Shown: positions 1-12,735, numbered from the stretch's first letter. The stretch is 64,000 nucleotides of DNA from Muscardinus avellanarius (GCA_963383645.1 OY726560.1:148873052-148937051); one strand, 5' to 3'. The notes: generated from the sequence alone by a model not told the origin. Program-made: numbers and translations.

Positions 1-667
1 GGTAGGGGTATGAATAATTAAGCTGTCTTTGTCAAACTGTGGTCTGGCTGATAATTATTTCCATTCTGGGTCCTTGCAGTGGCTCTGGAGAAGTCCTCGT
101 TGCTCAGGGGCAAGTTCCACTTGTGGTTGAGGGTGTGCTTCCATCAGACCCATGAACCTGGAAGGGGCTATGGTGGGAACTGTCTCGGTGCCACTCCAGG
201 GCTCGGGAACAGGCTGCTGAAAAATCTTGCCTGAGTCTTGAAGGGAGAGGAGATGTTAGGAGAATTTAGGGCTGAGGACCTTGTGTGAGTAGCTTGTAGA
301 GGAGCCGTACTGAAATGATGAGCCTGTCTATGTGAGAGCGTACTCAGAGCGTAAGGTAGCAGAGGAGAGACCGATACAAGAGGAAGGCGGGGTGTCAAGC
401 TTTATCCTACCTTCAGTAACATCAGGCATCTGGAGGCTTAAGCAGGGAGTGCATACTTTCAGCAAAGGCAGCCTGCGGAAGCCCCTGTTACAAATGTATT
501 TGCCTATGGCCACAGCGGGATCCTATGGCTCCTTTTCAAGGTGATGTCTGTCACTGTTTCAAGGCTCTCTTCTCCCCCTTTCTGCTATTCCCACCTGCTT
601 ACTATTATACAGATTTTTTTTTAACTACTAGAAAAAAAGAAAAAAACAGTTTAAAAAATCTGTTACA

Positions 668-868
668 GCTGGGCGTGGTGGTACACGCTTGTAATCCCCG
701 TGCTTGGGAGGCTGAGACAGGAGGATCGCGCAGGTTCAAAGCCAGCCTCAGCTATTTAGTGAGGCTCTCAGAAACTCAGTGAGACCCTGTTTCCAAATAA
801 AATATAAAATGGGTCTGGGAGTATAGCCCAGAGGTAGAAAGCCTCTGGGTTCCACCCCCAGTACCACC
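668..868 (+). mobile_element. B1-dID SINE
   Basis: Left half starts gctgggcgtggtgg, followed by the linker aaataaaatataaaa and an ID-like right half ending in cagtaccacc. A G run (869-883) replaces the usual A tail. Confidence 0.88.
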
Positions 869-1202
869 GGGGTGGGGGGGGGGATCTGTTACTGAGCTCT
901 TCCTCATTTACTAGGGTCAGTGGGTGATGGTGTACACATAGTGAGTTTTAATCAATGGGCAGGGACTTTGAAAAAAAAATCAGCCTGATTTTTTTGGGAC
1001 CTGGGTCTTTTCCTAGTCCCTGATGTGAGTAGGCCCAGCCTCTTACATCCTTAAAGATATGCTACGAAGGTGCCCAGAGATGGGGTGGTTGGAGCCACTC
1101 CTCTCTGAAGCCCATTACATTAATTTAAAGAGTGCCTGTTTTGAGGTGAGACACCCCACATCACATAGGTGCCACCCCAACCCCTGATCATGATGCTACT
1201 GA

Positions 1203-1393
1203 GCTGGGCATGATGGCACATGCCTGTAATCCCAGCACTTGGGAGGCTGAGGCACAAGGGTCACAGGTTTGAGGCCTCAATAACTTAGCAAGACAATCTT
1301 TCAAAAAACAAACAAATAATTGAAAAGGGCTAGGGATGTAGCTTGGAGGTAGAATGCCTCTGGGCTCAATCTCCAGTATAAAAGAACAACAAC
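1203..1393 (+). mobile_element. B1-dID SINE
   Basis: Both halves are recognisable, with an A/C-rich tail aacaacaacaaaa. Confidence 0.85.
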
Positions 1394-1728
1394 AAAAATA
1401 GTAACATCTGAGTGGCTTTGTCCGGTCATACAAAAGGGTAAGCAACCTGTCTGCTGGTTCAAGAACTGGAGTAAGCCACCTCTCTTGCTAGACTCTGAAA
1501 ACACAATGTAAGAATTCTTCAGAGGCATTCAAGTGCTCATTTGGCTACTAATCTGATACAAATTGTTCTTCTTTTGTTTACTTACCCTGTAGTATATTTT
1601 CACTGAAAATATGTAACCAGATAGGGAACAAAGGACCTTTGGTTTTGGCATGCCTGGATGTCACATAAAATAGTACCCTTTCCAATGCTTGAGGCTGCCT
1701 TAATCAACTTCCTCTCTTTTATCTCTTT

Positions 1729-1730
<2 letters not shown>

Positions 1731-1789
<59 letters not shown>

Positions 1790-1899
1790 CCTCCCTCCCT
1801 CTCTTTTTCCCTCTCTCCCTTCCTTCCTCTCTCCCCCTTTCCTCCTTCCCTCTCTCTCCCTCTCTCTCTTTGTGTGTGTATGTGTGTGTATGTGTGTTG

Positions 1900-1931
<32 letters not shown>

Positions 1932-1940
1932 GGTGGTGGT

Positions 1941-1981
<41 letters not shown>
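1731..1981. repeat. Compound microsatellite CT/CCCT/GT/TTG/GTG/GT
   Basis: In order: a long CT run (1731-1785), CCCT and CT-rich sequence to 1869, GT (1870-1896), TTG (1897-1917), GGT (1916-1942) and GT (1941-1981). It abuts the 3' end of a minus-strand SINE and probably grew from that SINE's tail. Confidence 0.97.
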
Positions 1982-1983
<2 letters not shown>

Positions 1984-2097
1984 GCTAACGGGATTGAACA
2001 CAAGGGCATTCTATCTTTGAGCTACACTCGCAGCCCTTTTTATTTTTGTTTTGAAACAGCATCTCACTAGGTTGCCAAGAGTCTCCCTATATTGCTG
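1982..2097 (-). mobile_element. B1-dID SINE, truncated by the gap
   Basis: The ID half and the start of the B1 half on the minus strand run into the N block. Confidence 0.82.
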
Positions 2098-2297
2098 NNN
2101 NNNNNNNNNNNNNNNNNNNNNNNNNNNNNNNNNNNNNNNNNNNNNNNNNNNNNNNNNNNNNNNNNNNNNNNNNNNNNNNNNNNNNNNNNNNNNNNNNNNN
2201 NNNNNNNNNNNNNNNNNNNNNNNNNNNNNNNNNNNNNNNNNNNNNNNNNNNNNNNNNNNNNNNNNNNNNNNNNNNNNNNNNNNNNNNNNNNNNNNNN
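2098..2297. other. Assembly gap (200 N)
   Basis: A run of exactly 200 N. The round size suggests a nominal scaffold gap rather than a measured length. It is flanked by oppositely oriented SINE copies and by a long compound microsatellite. Confidence 0.99.
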
Positions 2298-2520
2298 GGT
2301 GTGGTGGTGCACACTTCTAATCCAGTGCTTTGGGAGGCTGAGACAGGAGGAGCGCATAGGTTCCAAGCCAACCTCAGCTACTTAGTGAAACTCTCAGCAG
2401 CTTAGTGAGACCCTGTTTCCAAATAAAATATGAAATAGGTCTGGGAGTGTATCCTGGAGGTAGAAGGCCCCTGGGTTCCATCCTCAACATCACAACAAAA
2501 AAAAAAAAAAAAAAAAAAAA
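2298..2520 (+). mobile_element. B1-dID SINE, 5' end in the gap
   Basis: Starts inside the left half (ggtgtggtggtgcac) at the gap edge; A-rich tail 2496-2555 passes into AAAG/AAAAG units. Confidence 0.85.
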
Positions 2521-4050
2521 GAAAGAAAGAAAAGAAAAGAAAAAAGAAAAAAAGAACCCAAAGGTATTCCAAACCATTGGGCTGGCTTGGGAAAGAGTTA
2601 ACTCCATGGCTGGGGGTGTCCCTCTTGGCTTCCTCCTCTGCTTGTCATTGTCTGGGTGGTCTGCTTTTTATCAAGCCAACATCAGTGGCTTAATTTATTT
2701 CCATAGCTACCTCGTGTATTTGAAAGCAGTTATTTTTCCACACGAATCTTAGCAAGCATCTGAATGACAAGAAGGAAGCTACAGGGCAGGAAATCTTGAC
2801 GAAATCTACAGCGTTGGTTTTTTTCTCTAGCTGCAGTGAGTTGTCTGAAGTGGGCTCTGTAGGAATAAGCAATGGCCTTTTCAGCTCTTGTGTGGACAGG
2901 GGAACTCGCTCTTCTGGAAAGTAGTCTCCCATCCTAGAGAGCCAGGAGGGATTGACTGGGTCTTCGCTTTAAATTAGAGCAGTCGTGTGGGTGCAGACTG
3001 TGTTGTTTGGAAACAGGCTCAGACACAGGAAAGTCAGAACTCCATGGCCCATGTCTCTTTCTGCATACACCTCCTAGGTGTAAAAGGCCAGCCAACCTAG
3101 GGGATAACCCTAAGAATTTTGTTTCACTTAATAAATGACTGAACCACTTCCTATTACATGGAGAAAAACTTAAAATCTCATTCTGTTCCCTGACATTTAT
3201 TTTCTGTCCTACCTTGTGGGAATGAGCGAGCAGAAAGGGAGCCTGTTTTGTTGTCTCCTCTGGTGATGGTTTGACTCCTATGTGGGTCCTTACTCTCTGT
3301 CCTTTCTTTTGAAAATCACTGGCCATGGTAGAGGGAACCATGGTCTTAGCAAGTTGAAAAGAGAGTGGACCTTACTCTCTATGGTAAAGACGAGCTACTT
3401 AGTAGTAGCATGAGTGAATAAATTGTCAAGTGGGCATTAGGGGCAATTATCAGTGGCCATTGAAGGGCACCTGAGGTTGCTCCACTGGCTACGTGTATAT
3501 AATGAGCATAAATTTTATTGTTTTACACGTTATCTGGGAACCCAATTATGTGATTCTTTTAAGTCTTATTCACACAGGGTGAACTGCTCCCTGATGCTTC
3601 AGGGAGGATGACCGACTGTAGGCAGGGATGACTCATGAGGGGGCGATAATGGGACATTTGGTTAAAGGTTCACTGAATCAAGTCTAGCTCTGCTAGTGCT
3701 TTAATTGAGATGGCACTGAATAGAGACAGGAGGCCAACTCAGATGGTTATGACTAATGTCAGCTGAGTACTGGTCCACTTTGGAGACATGGTAGGCAGGA
3801 GAAAGGGCTTTGGTGTCCTTCTGCCTACTGCTCAGTGACCCAGAGGAGATGGAGGAGTTTGAGGATGGAGACCTGTGACTGAATCCCAGTTCGCCAAATC
3901 CAATCATTGGGTCAAGCCTTTGGGAAGAAGGAAAAAGAAAATTGTTGATTTTCGAGCAAATCGGAGACACCAGTGAACTTAAGCATTCAGGAACAAGCCC
4001 TGGATTCTCCCTGAACAAAGCAGTCAATTCCCATTTAAGAATTAGTTCCT

Positions 4051-4222
4051 AGCTGGGCATGATGACATAACTGTAATCCCAGTACTTGGGAGGCTGAGGC
4101 AGGAGGATCTCAGGTTTGCGGCCAGCTGCAGCAATTTAGTGAGGCCCTCTGCAGCTTAGTAGAGCTGGTGATGTAGCTCAGGGTAGAATGCCCCTGGGTT
4201 CCAATATGCCTTCCCAATAAAA
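4051..4222 (+). mobile_element. B1-dID SINE, internally deleted
   Basis: Left half complete. The linker between the halves is largely lost. Confidence 0.82.
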
Positions 4223-4756
4223 GAGTTAGTTCTCCAGGGCCATGTGAATGTCTTATGAGACATAATTCATGTCTACATCATCCTTGAGTGAGTTCTTAGA
4301 CCCACAGGTGCCAGGTCTTCACCCCTTTGGTCAGTAAATTGACAAAATCATGTTATTTATTAACAAGGGATAAAGGAGAAGGGGAGGAGAAAAAAGTCAG
4401 CTTTGAAACAGGTCATCTGTTAGCTGCCAGGGTCAGAAGCATGCCCTCCCTATATCCCCCCCACCCCCGGATCTATCTTTCATATCTGTGGAATGGTCAT
4501 CCAGAGAGATTCTTAGAATGAAAAGTTTTTACCCTCCGCTCCTATTTTTTTCTCCTGGATCTCTAAAGTTTTGCTTATACAGTTACAAAAAGAAAACAAT
4601 GTGACAGAGAAGCCAACAGAAAGACATATATCTGAGGGTAACAACAACTAGGATGGTTACAGCAACTTGGAAGAGTTCTCTGCATTTCATCTGAGGATAG
4701 TCAAAGAGGGAATAGTCCATCGCTACTCTTTCTTCTCAAAGAGGCTTGGATGTGGA

Positions 4757-4780
4757 TGTTGTTGTTGTTGTTGTTGTTGT
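4757..4780. repeat. GTT microsatellite
   Basis: Eight trinucleotide units. Confidence 0.9.
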
Positions 4781-5319
4781 CTTCTGTAACTTTTATTTTC
4801 CAGGGTCATGTTCCTCTACTGCTTACCCAAGATCTAAGTCCTCATCCTCCTCCCAGCCCTTCCAATGAGGTATCTAACTGCTGCTAGGGAAATGGGTCGA
4901 TGGCCATTCAGAGCTACTTCCTGCAAACAGAGGGGGCATACTAGAGCTGGGGCAGTTAAGGTCTCATTGGAGCTGGATGATCTAGGGGACCACAGAAGAT
5001 TGATTTTGTGTGTTTTCATGTCTATAATCATCTATAACTTGATGATGGTTAGGTTACAATTAGCATCACTGAAGGACATGACCAGGAACACAATGATCCA
5101 TAGGCAGTTGCTGCCTATGGATCTATTTTTCTAAGCAGTCACTGACACTTTTGGTGTGCTCACTGGGCATCTACATGAACATGAAAAATGAACACATTAG
5201 TATATTGTACAATAACCCAGATACCTTGCCAATGCTCCCCCCCCCCCATAATTCTTTACCATGTACCTTCAGCCTATTGGCATTTTAAACTGGAAGTGAA
5301 GTTGCCAAACCATTTGCAA

Positions 5320-5321
<2 letters not shown>

Positions 5322-5363
<42 letters not shown>
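5322..5363. repeat. GT microsatellite
   Basis: Twenty-one uninterrupted GT units; a poly(C) run of 12 lies 75 bases upstream (5236-5247). Confidence 0.95.
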
Positions 5364-5365
<2 letters not shown>

Positions 5366-6205
5366 CATTGTATTGTGAAAAGTCCTGTAGCACAAAGCCT
5401 GGAGCATAGCATACAATTTTTTTTAATGAGACTATTCTTTTTTCTGTTTTTTACATATTCAGTAGAGTCATCTATTAACCAAGCATGTCGTTTTTAATTT
5501 AGCATAAACAGGTTCTTTTGTCTTTAAAATTTGGAACAGGACTCATAGATGCTAATCTTTCTTTTTCATAGTATCTGGTGATCCTGGACTTATAAAATCT
5601 CAAGAGGAGAAGATTTTTACACTTGTGAAACACAAATATACAGTTACATAGAAGTTAATTTTAATTTTGAAGTGAAATTTGGAATCTATGGCCTAGTATA
5701 AGATGACTATAAGTATAGTCTAAGATGACTATAGAAAACAGAGAGAGCAGAAAACAAAGGAAATTATCTTAATAAAACCTCACTGTAAAGCCTTTAAATA
5801 ATTTTAAAGGACATAACCAACCTTATCACACTTGCAAAATTTCTTTTATAAGCTTCATTCTCCACAAACATTTTGTGACTTACTCGAACTCTCTGCGACT
5901 GAGGTTTAACTAACTTCTGATTTTTCCTTAGTGTTTTTTTTTTCTTACATTTGGGACAGTCTTTGGAATAAACTTTATTTTTCCATACAAAGATCTTTGT
6001 TATCCCCCAAATATTTGAAACCTTCCTTACCCCAAATCCTCATGCTTGTGGACTTTCTTCACATGTCTTTCATTCCCACATACGGGTTCCTTTCTGCCAT
6101 AATTCCTTTCTTACAGTTACATTTTGAATTAATACTTAAAATTTTTTATATTTAGATAAAATTGTTTTTTCTCAATGGAAAGAGAGATAGAGAGGTGTCT
6201 CTGTC

Positions 6206-6607
6206 AACATTTTCAGTGCTATAGCCAAAAAAACCTGACCACACAACTTAAGAGGAAGAAAGATTTATTTGCCCACAGTTTCTTTGGAGATTCCAGGTTC
6301 AGTTCAGGTTAGGCCGAGGTCTGTGGGTCTCAGGACATGGCACTTGGAAATAGAAATAGAGAGCAAGAGCTCTTCTCTCACACCACGGAGGCCAGAAGCA
6401 GAGAGAGCACAGGAGGAGATCAGGGACCATACGTAATCCCCAAGGCCACACCCCCAGGGACCCACTTTCTCCAGTCATACCCTGTTACCTGCTACCACCA
6501 GATAAATCCATTAAAGTAAACTTATCTACTTATGAGATTATAACCCTCATGACTTAACTATATCAACCCTGAGCTCTTAAAGGGATAGTCTATATCTGTC
6601 CATAACA
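6206..6607 (+). mobile_element. MaLR-type LTR fragment (ERVL-MaLR)
   Basis: The pattern agaaagatttattt, cacagtttc, a purine-rich middle and an acacccccagggaccc block matches the mammalian MT/MST-type LTRs by recall. Ends near the ccataaca-like terminus. No internal sequence seen. Confidence 0.65.
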
Positions 6608-7620
6608 AGGCATCAAAATGACATTTTATAGCAAAACAAGAAACAAATTAAGATCATCTACCTGTTTAAGTCTTATCTATCTAAGCCTGGGTTTTAAGAG
6701 GCACAAGTTTGCTTTGGTTTTAGCCTCAAATGACTCAAAGGGTTAATTTAAAGGTGTTTACATTTCAGCTAGGACTGACTAAAATATCAAATTCCAAACA
6801 ACCTTGAAAAGCAAAATTAGTATAAGCAGAAGAAGAGCAAAAGAGGAAAAAAAATAGAACCAAAAAACTTAATGTTAACGCTGTAACCAAAATGTAGGAG
6901 ATCATATACTCTTCCTTTTGATTTTCTCCTGAACGGGTGAAAAGGTTGTTTCAACCTTGGTAGGGACTTGGAAAAAAACATGCTCATGAACAGCGGTTAA
7001 TATCTGTACATACTGTACCAATCTAGTACTTTTCCTGCAATAATCACACATTCCCTTCCCTCTGGGCACCAGGAAAAGATTCTCTTGCATTATTTTATGG
7101 GTGCTTAATTTAAGCCCACTTCTGGGGTCAATCTGGTTCCAGAGGGGAAGCAGTTGGCTCCATCTTATCTCACTGTAAGGAAGTTTCTTGACATAATCTA
7201 GCAATTCCTTTCTTTAAAGTATGACCCATCTTTTTCATTTTCGCAGCAGATTGGGGCTTCCAGGATGCATGCAGTTTCCATTAGCTGTCTAATGCCTTGC
7301 TCATGGCTTGAGTCACTTTTTCTTTGGACAGTCTAAGAGCTCTCATCAGAGCCATTAGTCTGGCCTTTGGGACTGATGTTCCAGGTGGCAGAGTTTCAGC
7401 TTCCAGCATCTGTTCTCCAGTGATGATGGCAAATCCAGCTATCCTTTGGCGATTGTACATGAAGCTGCCCCATCAGTGTTATGGTCCCAGTCTGGCTCTG
7501 CTATAGGCGGATTAAATAAGTTCAACCTCCTAGAGGAAGCAGTGCTTGAGACCTTCAAGCAGTCATGTTGTACTGACTTATCACTGGCTGGCAAGAGTCA
7601 CTGTGTTTAGCATAGACACA

Positions 7621-7846
7621 GTTTTTTTTTTTTTTTTTTTTTTTTGCAGGCTTGGGGATGGAACCCAGGGGCATTTGACCTCCGACCTACATCCCCTGCC
7701 CTATTTTTTTATTCTTTATTTTGAAACAGGGTCTCCCTAAGTTGCAGAGGGCCTCACTAAGTAGCTGAGGCTGTCTGCGAACCACAATCCTCTGGTCTCA
7801 GTCTCCCGAATGCTGGGATTACAAGCGTGCACCACCACACCCAGCT
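7621..7846 (-). mobile_element. B1-dID SINE in ERV pol
   Basis: Poly(T) tail and full element, flanked by the duplication agacacagt. It splits the ERV pol fossil. Confidence 0.9.
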
Positions 7847-8147
7847 CAGACACAGTCTTAAGGCTGACGTTTGAATTATCTATTAGGATGGCCTGGTATC
7901 TCCCCATTGGACTTGGTGGAATTAACAAGTGGTGGCATTAACACAGTGATGGGTTGCTCTAGAGTAAACCCCTCAGCCTGCAGTAGTAAGTCACAGGTGG
8001 CAGCTACTGTTGAGCAGCAGAGAAGTGAACCTTCTGCTGTGTGGTTCAGCTGCTTTGGCAAGCGGGCGACTGGCTGCACTGTCTCATGCCTATGGAATGC
8101 TCCCAGGGCCAGCTGTTATTTCTCAACCAGGTGTGCTTTGAACTCCT

Positions 8148-8353
8148 TTGTTTTGTTTTGTTTGTTTTGTGGTACTGGGGATGGAACCCAGGGGCATTCT
8201 ACCTCCTAGCTACACCCCCAGCCCTATTTTTTGTTCTTTACTTTGAAACAGGTCTCACTGAATTGCAGAGGGCCTCACTAAGTAGCTGAGCTGTCCTTGA
8301 AACCGATCCTCCTGTCTCATCCTCCCAAATGCTGTGTACCGCCATGCCTGGCT
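8148..8353 (-). mobile_element. B1-dID SINE in ERV pol
   Basis: Tail of TTTTG units; target duplication tgaactccttt on both sides. Confidence 0.9.
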
Positions 8354-8589
8354 TGAACTCCTTTAAAGTTGGGCAGATCTAGTTCAGAGGCTATCATGAG
8401 GTTTTAACTTCCCAAATGCAGTTTGCCACTCTGAGGCCCAAGTCAAAGGTCCTGTCTCTGTTTCTTTTAAAGCCTCATACAATGTTTTGCTATTAGTCCA
8501 AAATGTGAAATCCAAATAAGACAGAATCATGCCATTTGCAGGAATTTACATATTATCTCCAATCCTTGGATCCCTCAAGGCTCAAAAGA

Positions 8590-8591
<2 letters not shown>

Positions 8592-8620
<29 letters not shown>

Positions 8621-8820
8621 GTGGAACTAGGGATTGAACCCAGAGGCATTCTACCTCCAAGCTACACCCTCAGCCCTATTTTATTCTTTATTTTGAAACA
8701 GGGTCTCACTAAGTTGCGGGGGACATCACTCAGTAGCTGAGGCTGGCTGAGAACTTGTGGTCCTCCTGTCTCAGCCTCCCATGTGCTGGGATTACAAGCA
8801 TGTGCCGCCACGCCTGGCTT
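8592..8820 (-). mobile_element. B1-dID SINE in ERV pol
   Basis: Thirty-base poly(T) tail; target duplication aaaagagcct on both sides. Confidence 0.9.
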
Positions 8821-9604
8821 AAAAGAGCCTGTTTTTGACCTGGCATCAGACATTGGTAGCTTGGCTGATCTGAAATACTAGGTAGGTAACTTGTTTCTTG
8901 TAAATCCCTTCTTAGGGGGAGACCTTATAAATAACTAAAGTGAAGAACTGCTGAAGGGGGCGTTACCCCTAATTCCAATGGCTTTGACATGTATATTGGC
9001 ATGGCCAGGCCGAGATTTCCCAAAGACATATCGAAAGGGATGAGAAGCCTGTGTATCTGGGCACCTGGGAGTGTGGCCTCCTGTCCATTCTTTCCTGGGG
9101 TGTGCCCAGTTACTGATAAGAAACCACCCACAAGTTCTCTCTGGGCCTCTTGGATTTTTCCTGGCCGCTCCCTGTAAGACCTTGGTATTGGGCTTCTCTT
9201 GTCCTCAGTACTAAGGAGCACACACAGCTCTGGCTGGCTGAGCCCAGAAAAGCTGCCCTCGGATGACCATGTCAATGCAGTGGGGTTCACCTGCCTTTCC
9301 TGTCCAGCTGACTTGCCTGGAGCCCCCTTTTGTGAATTATCAGTTCATCTCGGTTTATACCCAGGAATCTTCTCAAGGTTTATGGGAGGGGCCCCCGGCT
9401 GCCTGGAGATGGGCCAAAATCTTGAGATCTATTTGTATTTTTGGTATTTGGTTTCTGGATGCACATGAACGTGTTTTAAAAACTAGGACTATGATCATGA
9501 GAACTTTTGGAATGATTTTCTTTGAAGCCACATCTGCCTTTGGGCTACTGGGGGAGGTGGTAAAGTTTGCAAGGACCCCCTGGATTGGAGAGCATGGCCT
9601 GAAT

Positions 9605-9690
9605 GAAATGGCATGGGGCAAGTCACTGCATGCCTCGGTTTCTGCACCTGTAAAACAGGGAAGGTGATCATCTGCTTTTCAGAAGCCACT
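9605..9690 (+). mobile_element. MIR-like fragment
   Basis: ggggcaagtcactgcatgcc, cggtttctgcacctgtaaaa and cagggaaggtgat follow the MIR core. Confidence 0.6.
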
Positions 9691-9719
9691 GAACTGGTGG
9701 TGTAAGAGCTGGAGATTTC

Positions 9720-9945
9720 AGCCTGGCGTGTTGGCTCACGCTTGTAATCCCAACATTCAGGAGGCTGAGACTGGAGGATCGCGGTTCACGGGCAGCCTCA
9801 ACTACTTAGTGAGGCCCTCCGTAACTTAGTGAGACCCTATTTCAAAATAAAGAATAAAAAATAGGGCAGGGGTGTAGCTGGGAGGTCGAATGCCCCTGGG
9901 TTCTATCTCCAGACTCAAAATAGATAAATAAATAAATAAATAATA
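9720..9945 (+). mobile_element. B1-dID SINE
   Basis: Complete dimer with an AAAT-unit tail. Confidence 0.88.
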
Positions 9946-10153
9946 AAGTCGGGTGGCGCACACTTCTAATCCAAGTACTTGGGAAGCTGAGACAGGAGGA
10001 TTGTACAGGTTCGAAGCCAGCCTCAGCTACTTAGTGAGGCTCTCAGCAATTTAGTGAGACCCTGTTTCCAAATAAAGTATAAAATAGGTCTGGGAGTATA
10101 GCCTGGAGGTAGAAAAGCCCTGGGTTTCACTCCCAGTACCACAAAAATAAAAA
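9946..10153 (+). mobile_element. B1-dID SINE in the tail of the previous copy
   Basis: Starts directly after the AAAT tail of the preceding SINE, in the same orientation. A different subtype (aggttcgaagccagcctcag; tctgggagtatagcc). Confidence 0.87.
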
Positions 10154-11206
10154 AGAGCTAGAGGGTTGGGTGTAGCCTTTAAGCGAAGGGGCTGTGATTG
10201 TTACATCTTCTGAAAGCCTGGAATAGGAGAGCCCTTCCAGGCGTGCCTGGGCTCAGCATGGCCCTTCTGCCTTCATAAGTTCATCTGGTCCCTCTCCAAC
10301 CTCCTGGGGGTCCAGAGCTGGAGGAGAAGAGGTCTAGAAATGCTCTGAGATATTCTGGGTTGGAATAAACCTAAAGTAGAGCAAAGGGTCAGCGAGCGCC
10401 ACCCCTCTTCTTAGGCAGAGGAGCCTGGAAGCCACCGCGTCTTCATTCCCTACCTGTCTGCTTCATTCAGCTGAAATAGAGGGAGAAAAGGGAGGAGACT
10501 GAGGGAGGAAATGAAATTTCCAAAGCACCTTCTGTGTCTTGGGCACAGTTTAACATTCTCTATGTTCTGGTCCTGGAAGGTGGGTGGTGGTCTCTGTGGG
10601 GCTGAGCGGTTAGGGGTGGGGCCACCTGTCCAGCCAGATTGTGGTATGGTGCCGAGCCCTGTGTGGGCAGTGGTCTTACAGAAAAATTTGGATTTTGAGC
10701 TTTTACACAGAAATCGAGACCTGTCTTTCTAGGCTGGCCCCACTGGGGTCAACAGGAAAGCAGACGGTTGAACTTCCTCATGCCTCTCGGACACAGTGCA
10801 GTCGTCTCTGCTGCCCATCACACACTTGATGCCTTTTATGAGAACCCGCTGACTGCAGTTGTCCTCTTGGGAATGTAATGGAATGGCTGTAATTAAAGAC
10901 GTAATAAAAAATGATGGCAATAGGGGCGGTGTATTTTGGACCCATTCTGAACTGCTTGCCAATATGGTGTTAACATTTATTCCAGTGAAGTTTCTGTTTA
11001 GAGTAGCAGTCCATAAATGTATTCACGCTCCAAGACAGTCAAACACAAAAAAGTCACGTACAAAGCACCAAGGATATGAATTTTTACAAGAGCTGACCAA
11101 ACACTTATCCTTCTGATCCCAAAGGAAAGCCAGGAAAAGAATCAATGGGAACCCTAAGAAAAATGCCCAGCCGCCAACAGGTGTTTGTGATGTTTGTGTT
11201 TTGTAG

Positions 11207-11265
11207 GATCGGCTACCCGATTCCCATGTTTGTGGGATTCTGCATCATGTTTCTATCGACCATCA
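11207..11265 (+). CDS. SLC18A2: SLC18A2 exon 4 (end of TM2/TM3)
   Basis: The acceptor ttttgtag precedes the exon and gtaagt follows it. It completes R155 and encodes residues 156-174 (IGYPIPMFVGFCIMFLSTI). This is the short cytoplasmic loop after TM2, with the RIGYP motif typical of the vesicular amine transporters, and most of TM3. It ends after the first base of codon 175 (phase 1). Confidence 0.95.
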
Positions 11266-11510
11266 GTAAGTGTCTCACGCTCGCCTTCTGAGCGTGGCTT
11301 TGGGAATGTGTTCTGCCACCCATGAGTTAAGAACCGAATATTCCCTGGAGGGGGGTGGTATTGGCAACCAGAATGGTGTGGATGGAAGAGGGCTTCGTGG
11401 AGGAAAGGTGTCGCACTGTAAACAGCAGAATGCCCTTTTGGCTAGAGGAGGACCGCAGACGCGCCCGGTCCCATCCTGTCCCGCCATCAGGGGCCGGGCC
11501 CTAACGCTGA

Positions 11511-11681
<171 letters not shown>

Positions 11682-11878
11682 TAGCTGACCTGATTCGAGG
11701 GCCCGAGACATGGGTGGTGGCAGCAAGGCCTCTGGGAGAAGACGCCCACTGTCCTCCTGGATTGTGCTTGGCCTCCTGTCCCACTTTGTCTCCCAGGTTC
11801 AGGAAGATCGCTGGTGTGTCTGGGGAGGGAGGGCGAATCACCGCCGACTCTTGGTGGTGCCCAGAGCCTGGCTGTTGA

Positions 11879-11995
<117 letters not shown>

Positions 11996-12525
11996 TAAGG
12001 GCACCATGCGGGCTGCCTGTGATGGGCGGTGGAGTCTTCGCCCAGTGGCCCTGGCTTCCTTAGGGCCAACGCCGTGTTCCTGTTGACAGATTCCCCAGCT
12101 CTCCCCTTTCTGTTTCTTGCTTCCTTGGGGACTTGAAAAAATGGTGGGAAGAGTCCTGGGCTGGGGACACTTGGGCTCTGCTGGCCTCTGACCCAAACCT
12201 CCCCTGGCCCAAATGCAGAACAAAAGCTGAGTGGGGTGGTCTGACTTACCCCTTCTTCTCTCGAACATTCTGTGAGTTATGATCTGAGAGAACCTCCAGA
12301 CTTCCATGTCTGCCTACCCCATCTGCCTGCTGACCTCCTGGCCAGGCCAGGGGACAGACAGCCTCCCAGGAGGAGACTTGGCTTTCATTTTGGAGCCCGC
12401 AGTCCCCACCTGCATGGGTCTTGGAGGAATGGAGCCTGTGTGCCCTCTTTCCTCTGCCACAGAACAGAGCCCCCCCCCCCTCATGGCCTTTGGAAGTTGC
12501 CAAGGCAAACGAATATTAAATATAA

Positions 12526-12735
<210 letters not shown>

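Larger units (their letters stand above)
6890..8591 (-). pseudogene. Class I (gammaretrovirus-like) ERV pol remnant, antisense in SLC18A2 intron 3
   Basis: Reading the minus strand from right to left, three blocks resemble gammaretroviral Pol in the correct order. The end of reverse transcriptase (8590-8360) has LYEALKE followed by a W-x-x-x-x-x-AF pattern. The connection region (8147-7850) has VAAT and FTLEQPITVL, then RYQAIL. RNase H (about 7520-7330) has an NTDGAA segment, GFAIITGE, AETLPPGTS and LMALMRALRLS. The last part (7204-6902) is open for 100 codons and may be the start of integrase. Stops, frameshifts and three SINEs break it, so it cannot be functional. Upstream gag and flanking LTRs were not identified. 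Similarity is by recall of family motifs. Confidence 0.75.
1..11206 (+). other. SLC18A2: SLC18A2 intron 3 (3' part)
   Basis: No coding exon is visible. I looked for the large exon 3 (luminal loop and TM2) and did not find it, though 200 unknown bases at 2098-2297 hide whatever is there. The interval contains SINEs, microsatellites, a MaLR LTR and a class I ERV pol fossil. The stretches 2560-4050, 4225-6200 and 10155-11200 look like unique sequence with nothing recognisable apart from short repeats. Confidence 0.8.

Noticed and set aside
1600..2070. Open frames of up to 133 codons on both strands across 1600-2070
   Set aside because: They translate the CT, GT, TTG and GGT repeats into low-complexity protein (Leu-Ser, Cys-Val, His-Thr runs). 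No gene.
2051..2385. Open frames that run through the N block
   Set aside because: Most of the translation is unknown bases.
1..11206. SLC18A2 exon 3 (luminal loop) inside the window
   Set aside because: No stretch matches the glycosylated loop or the TM2 sequence around the conserved lysine. It must be upstream, or less likely hidden in the gap.
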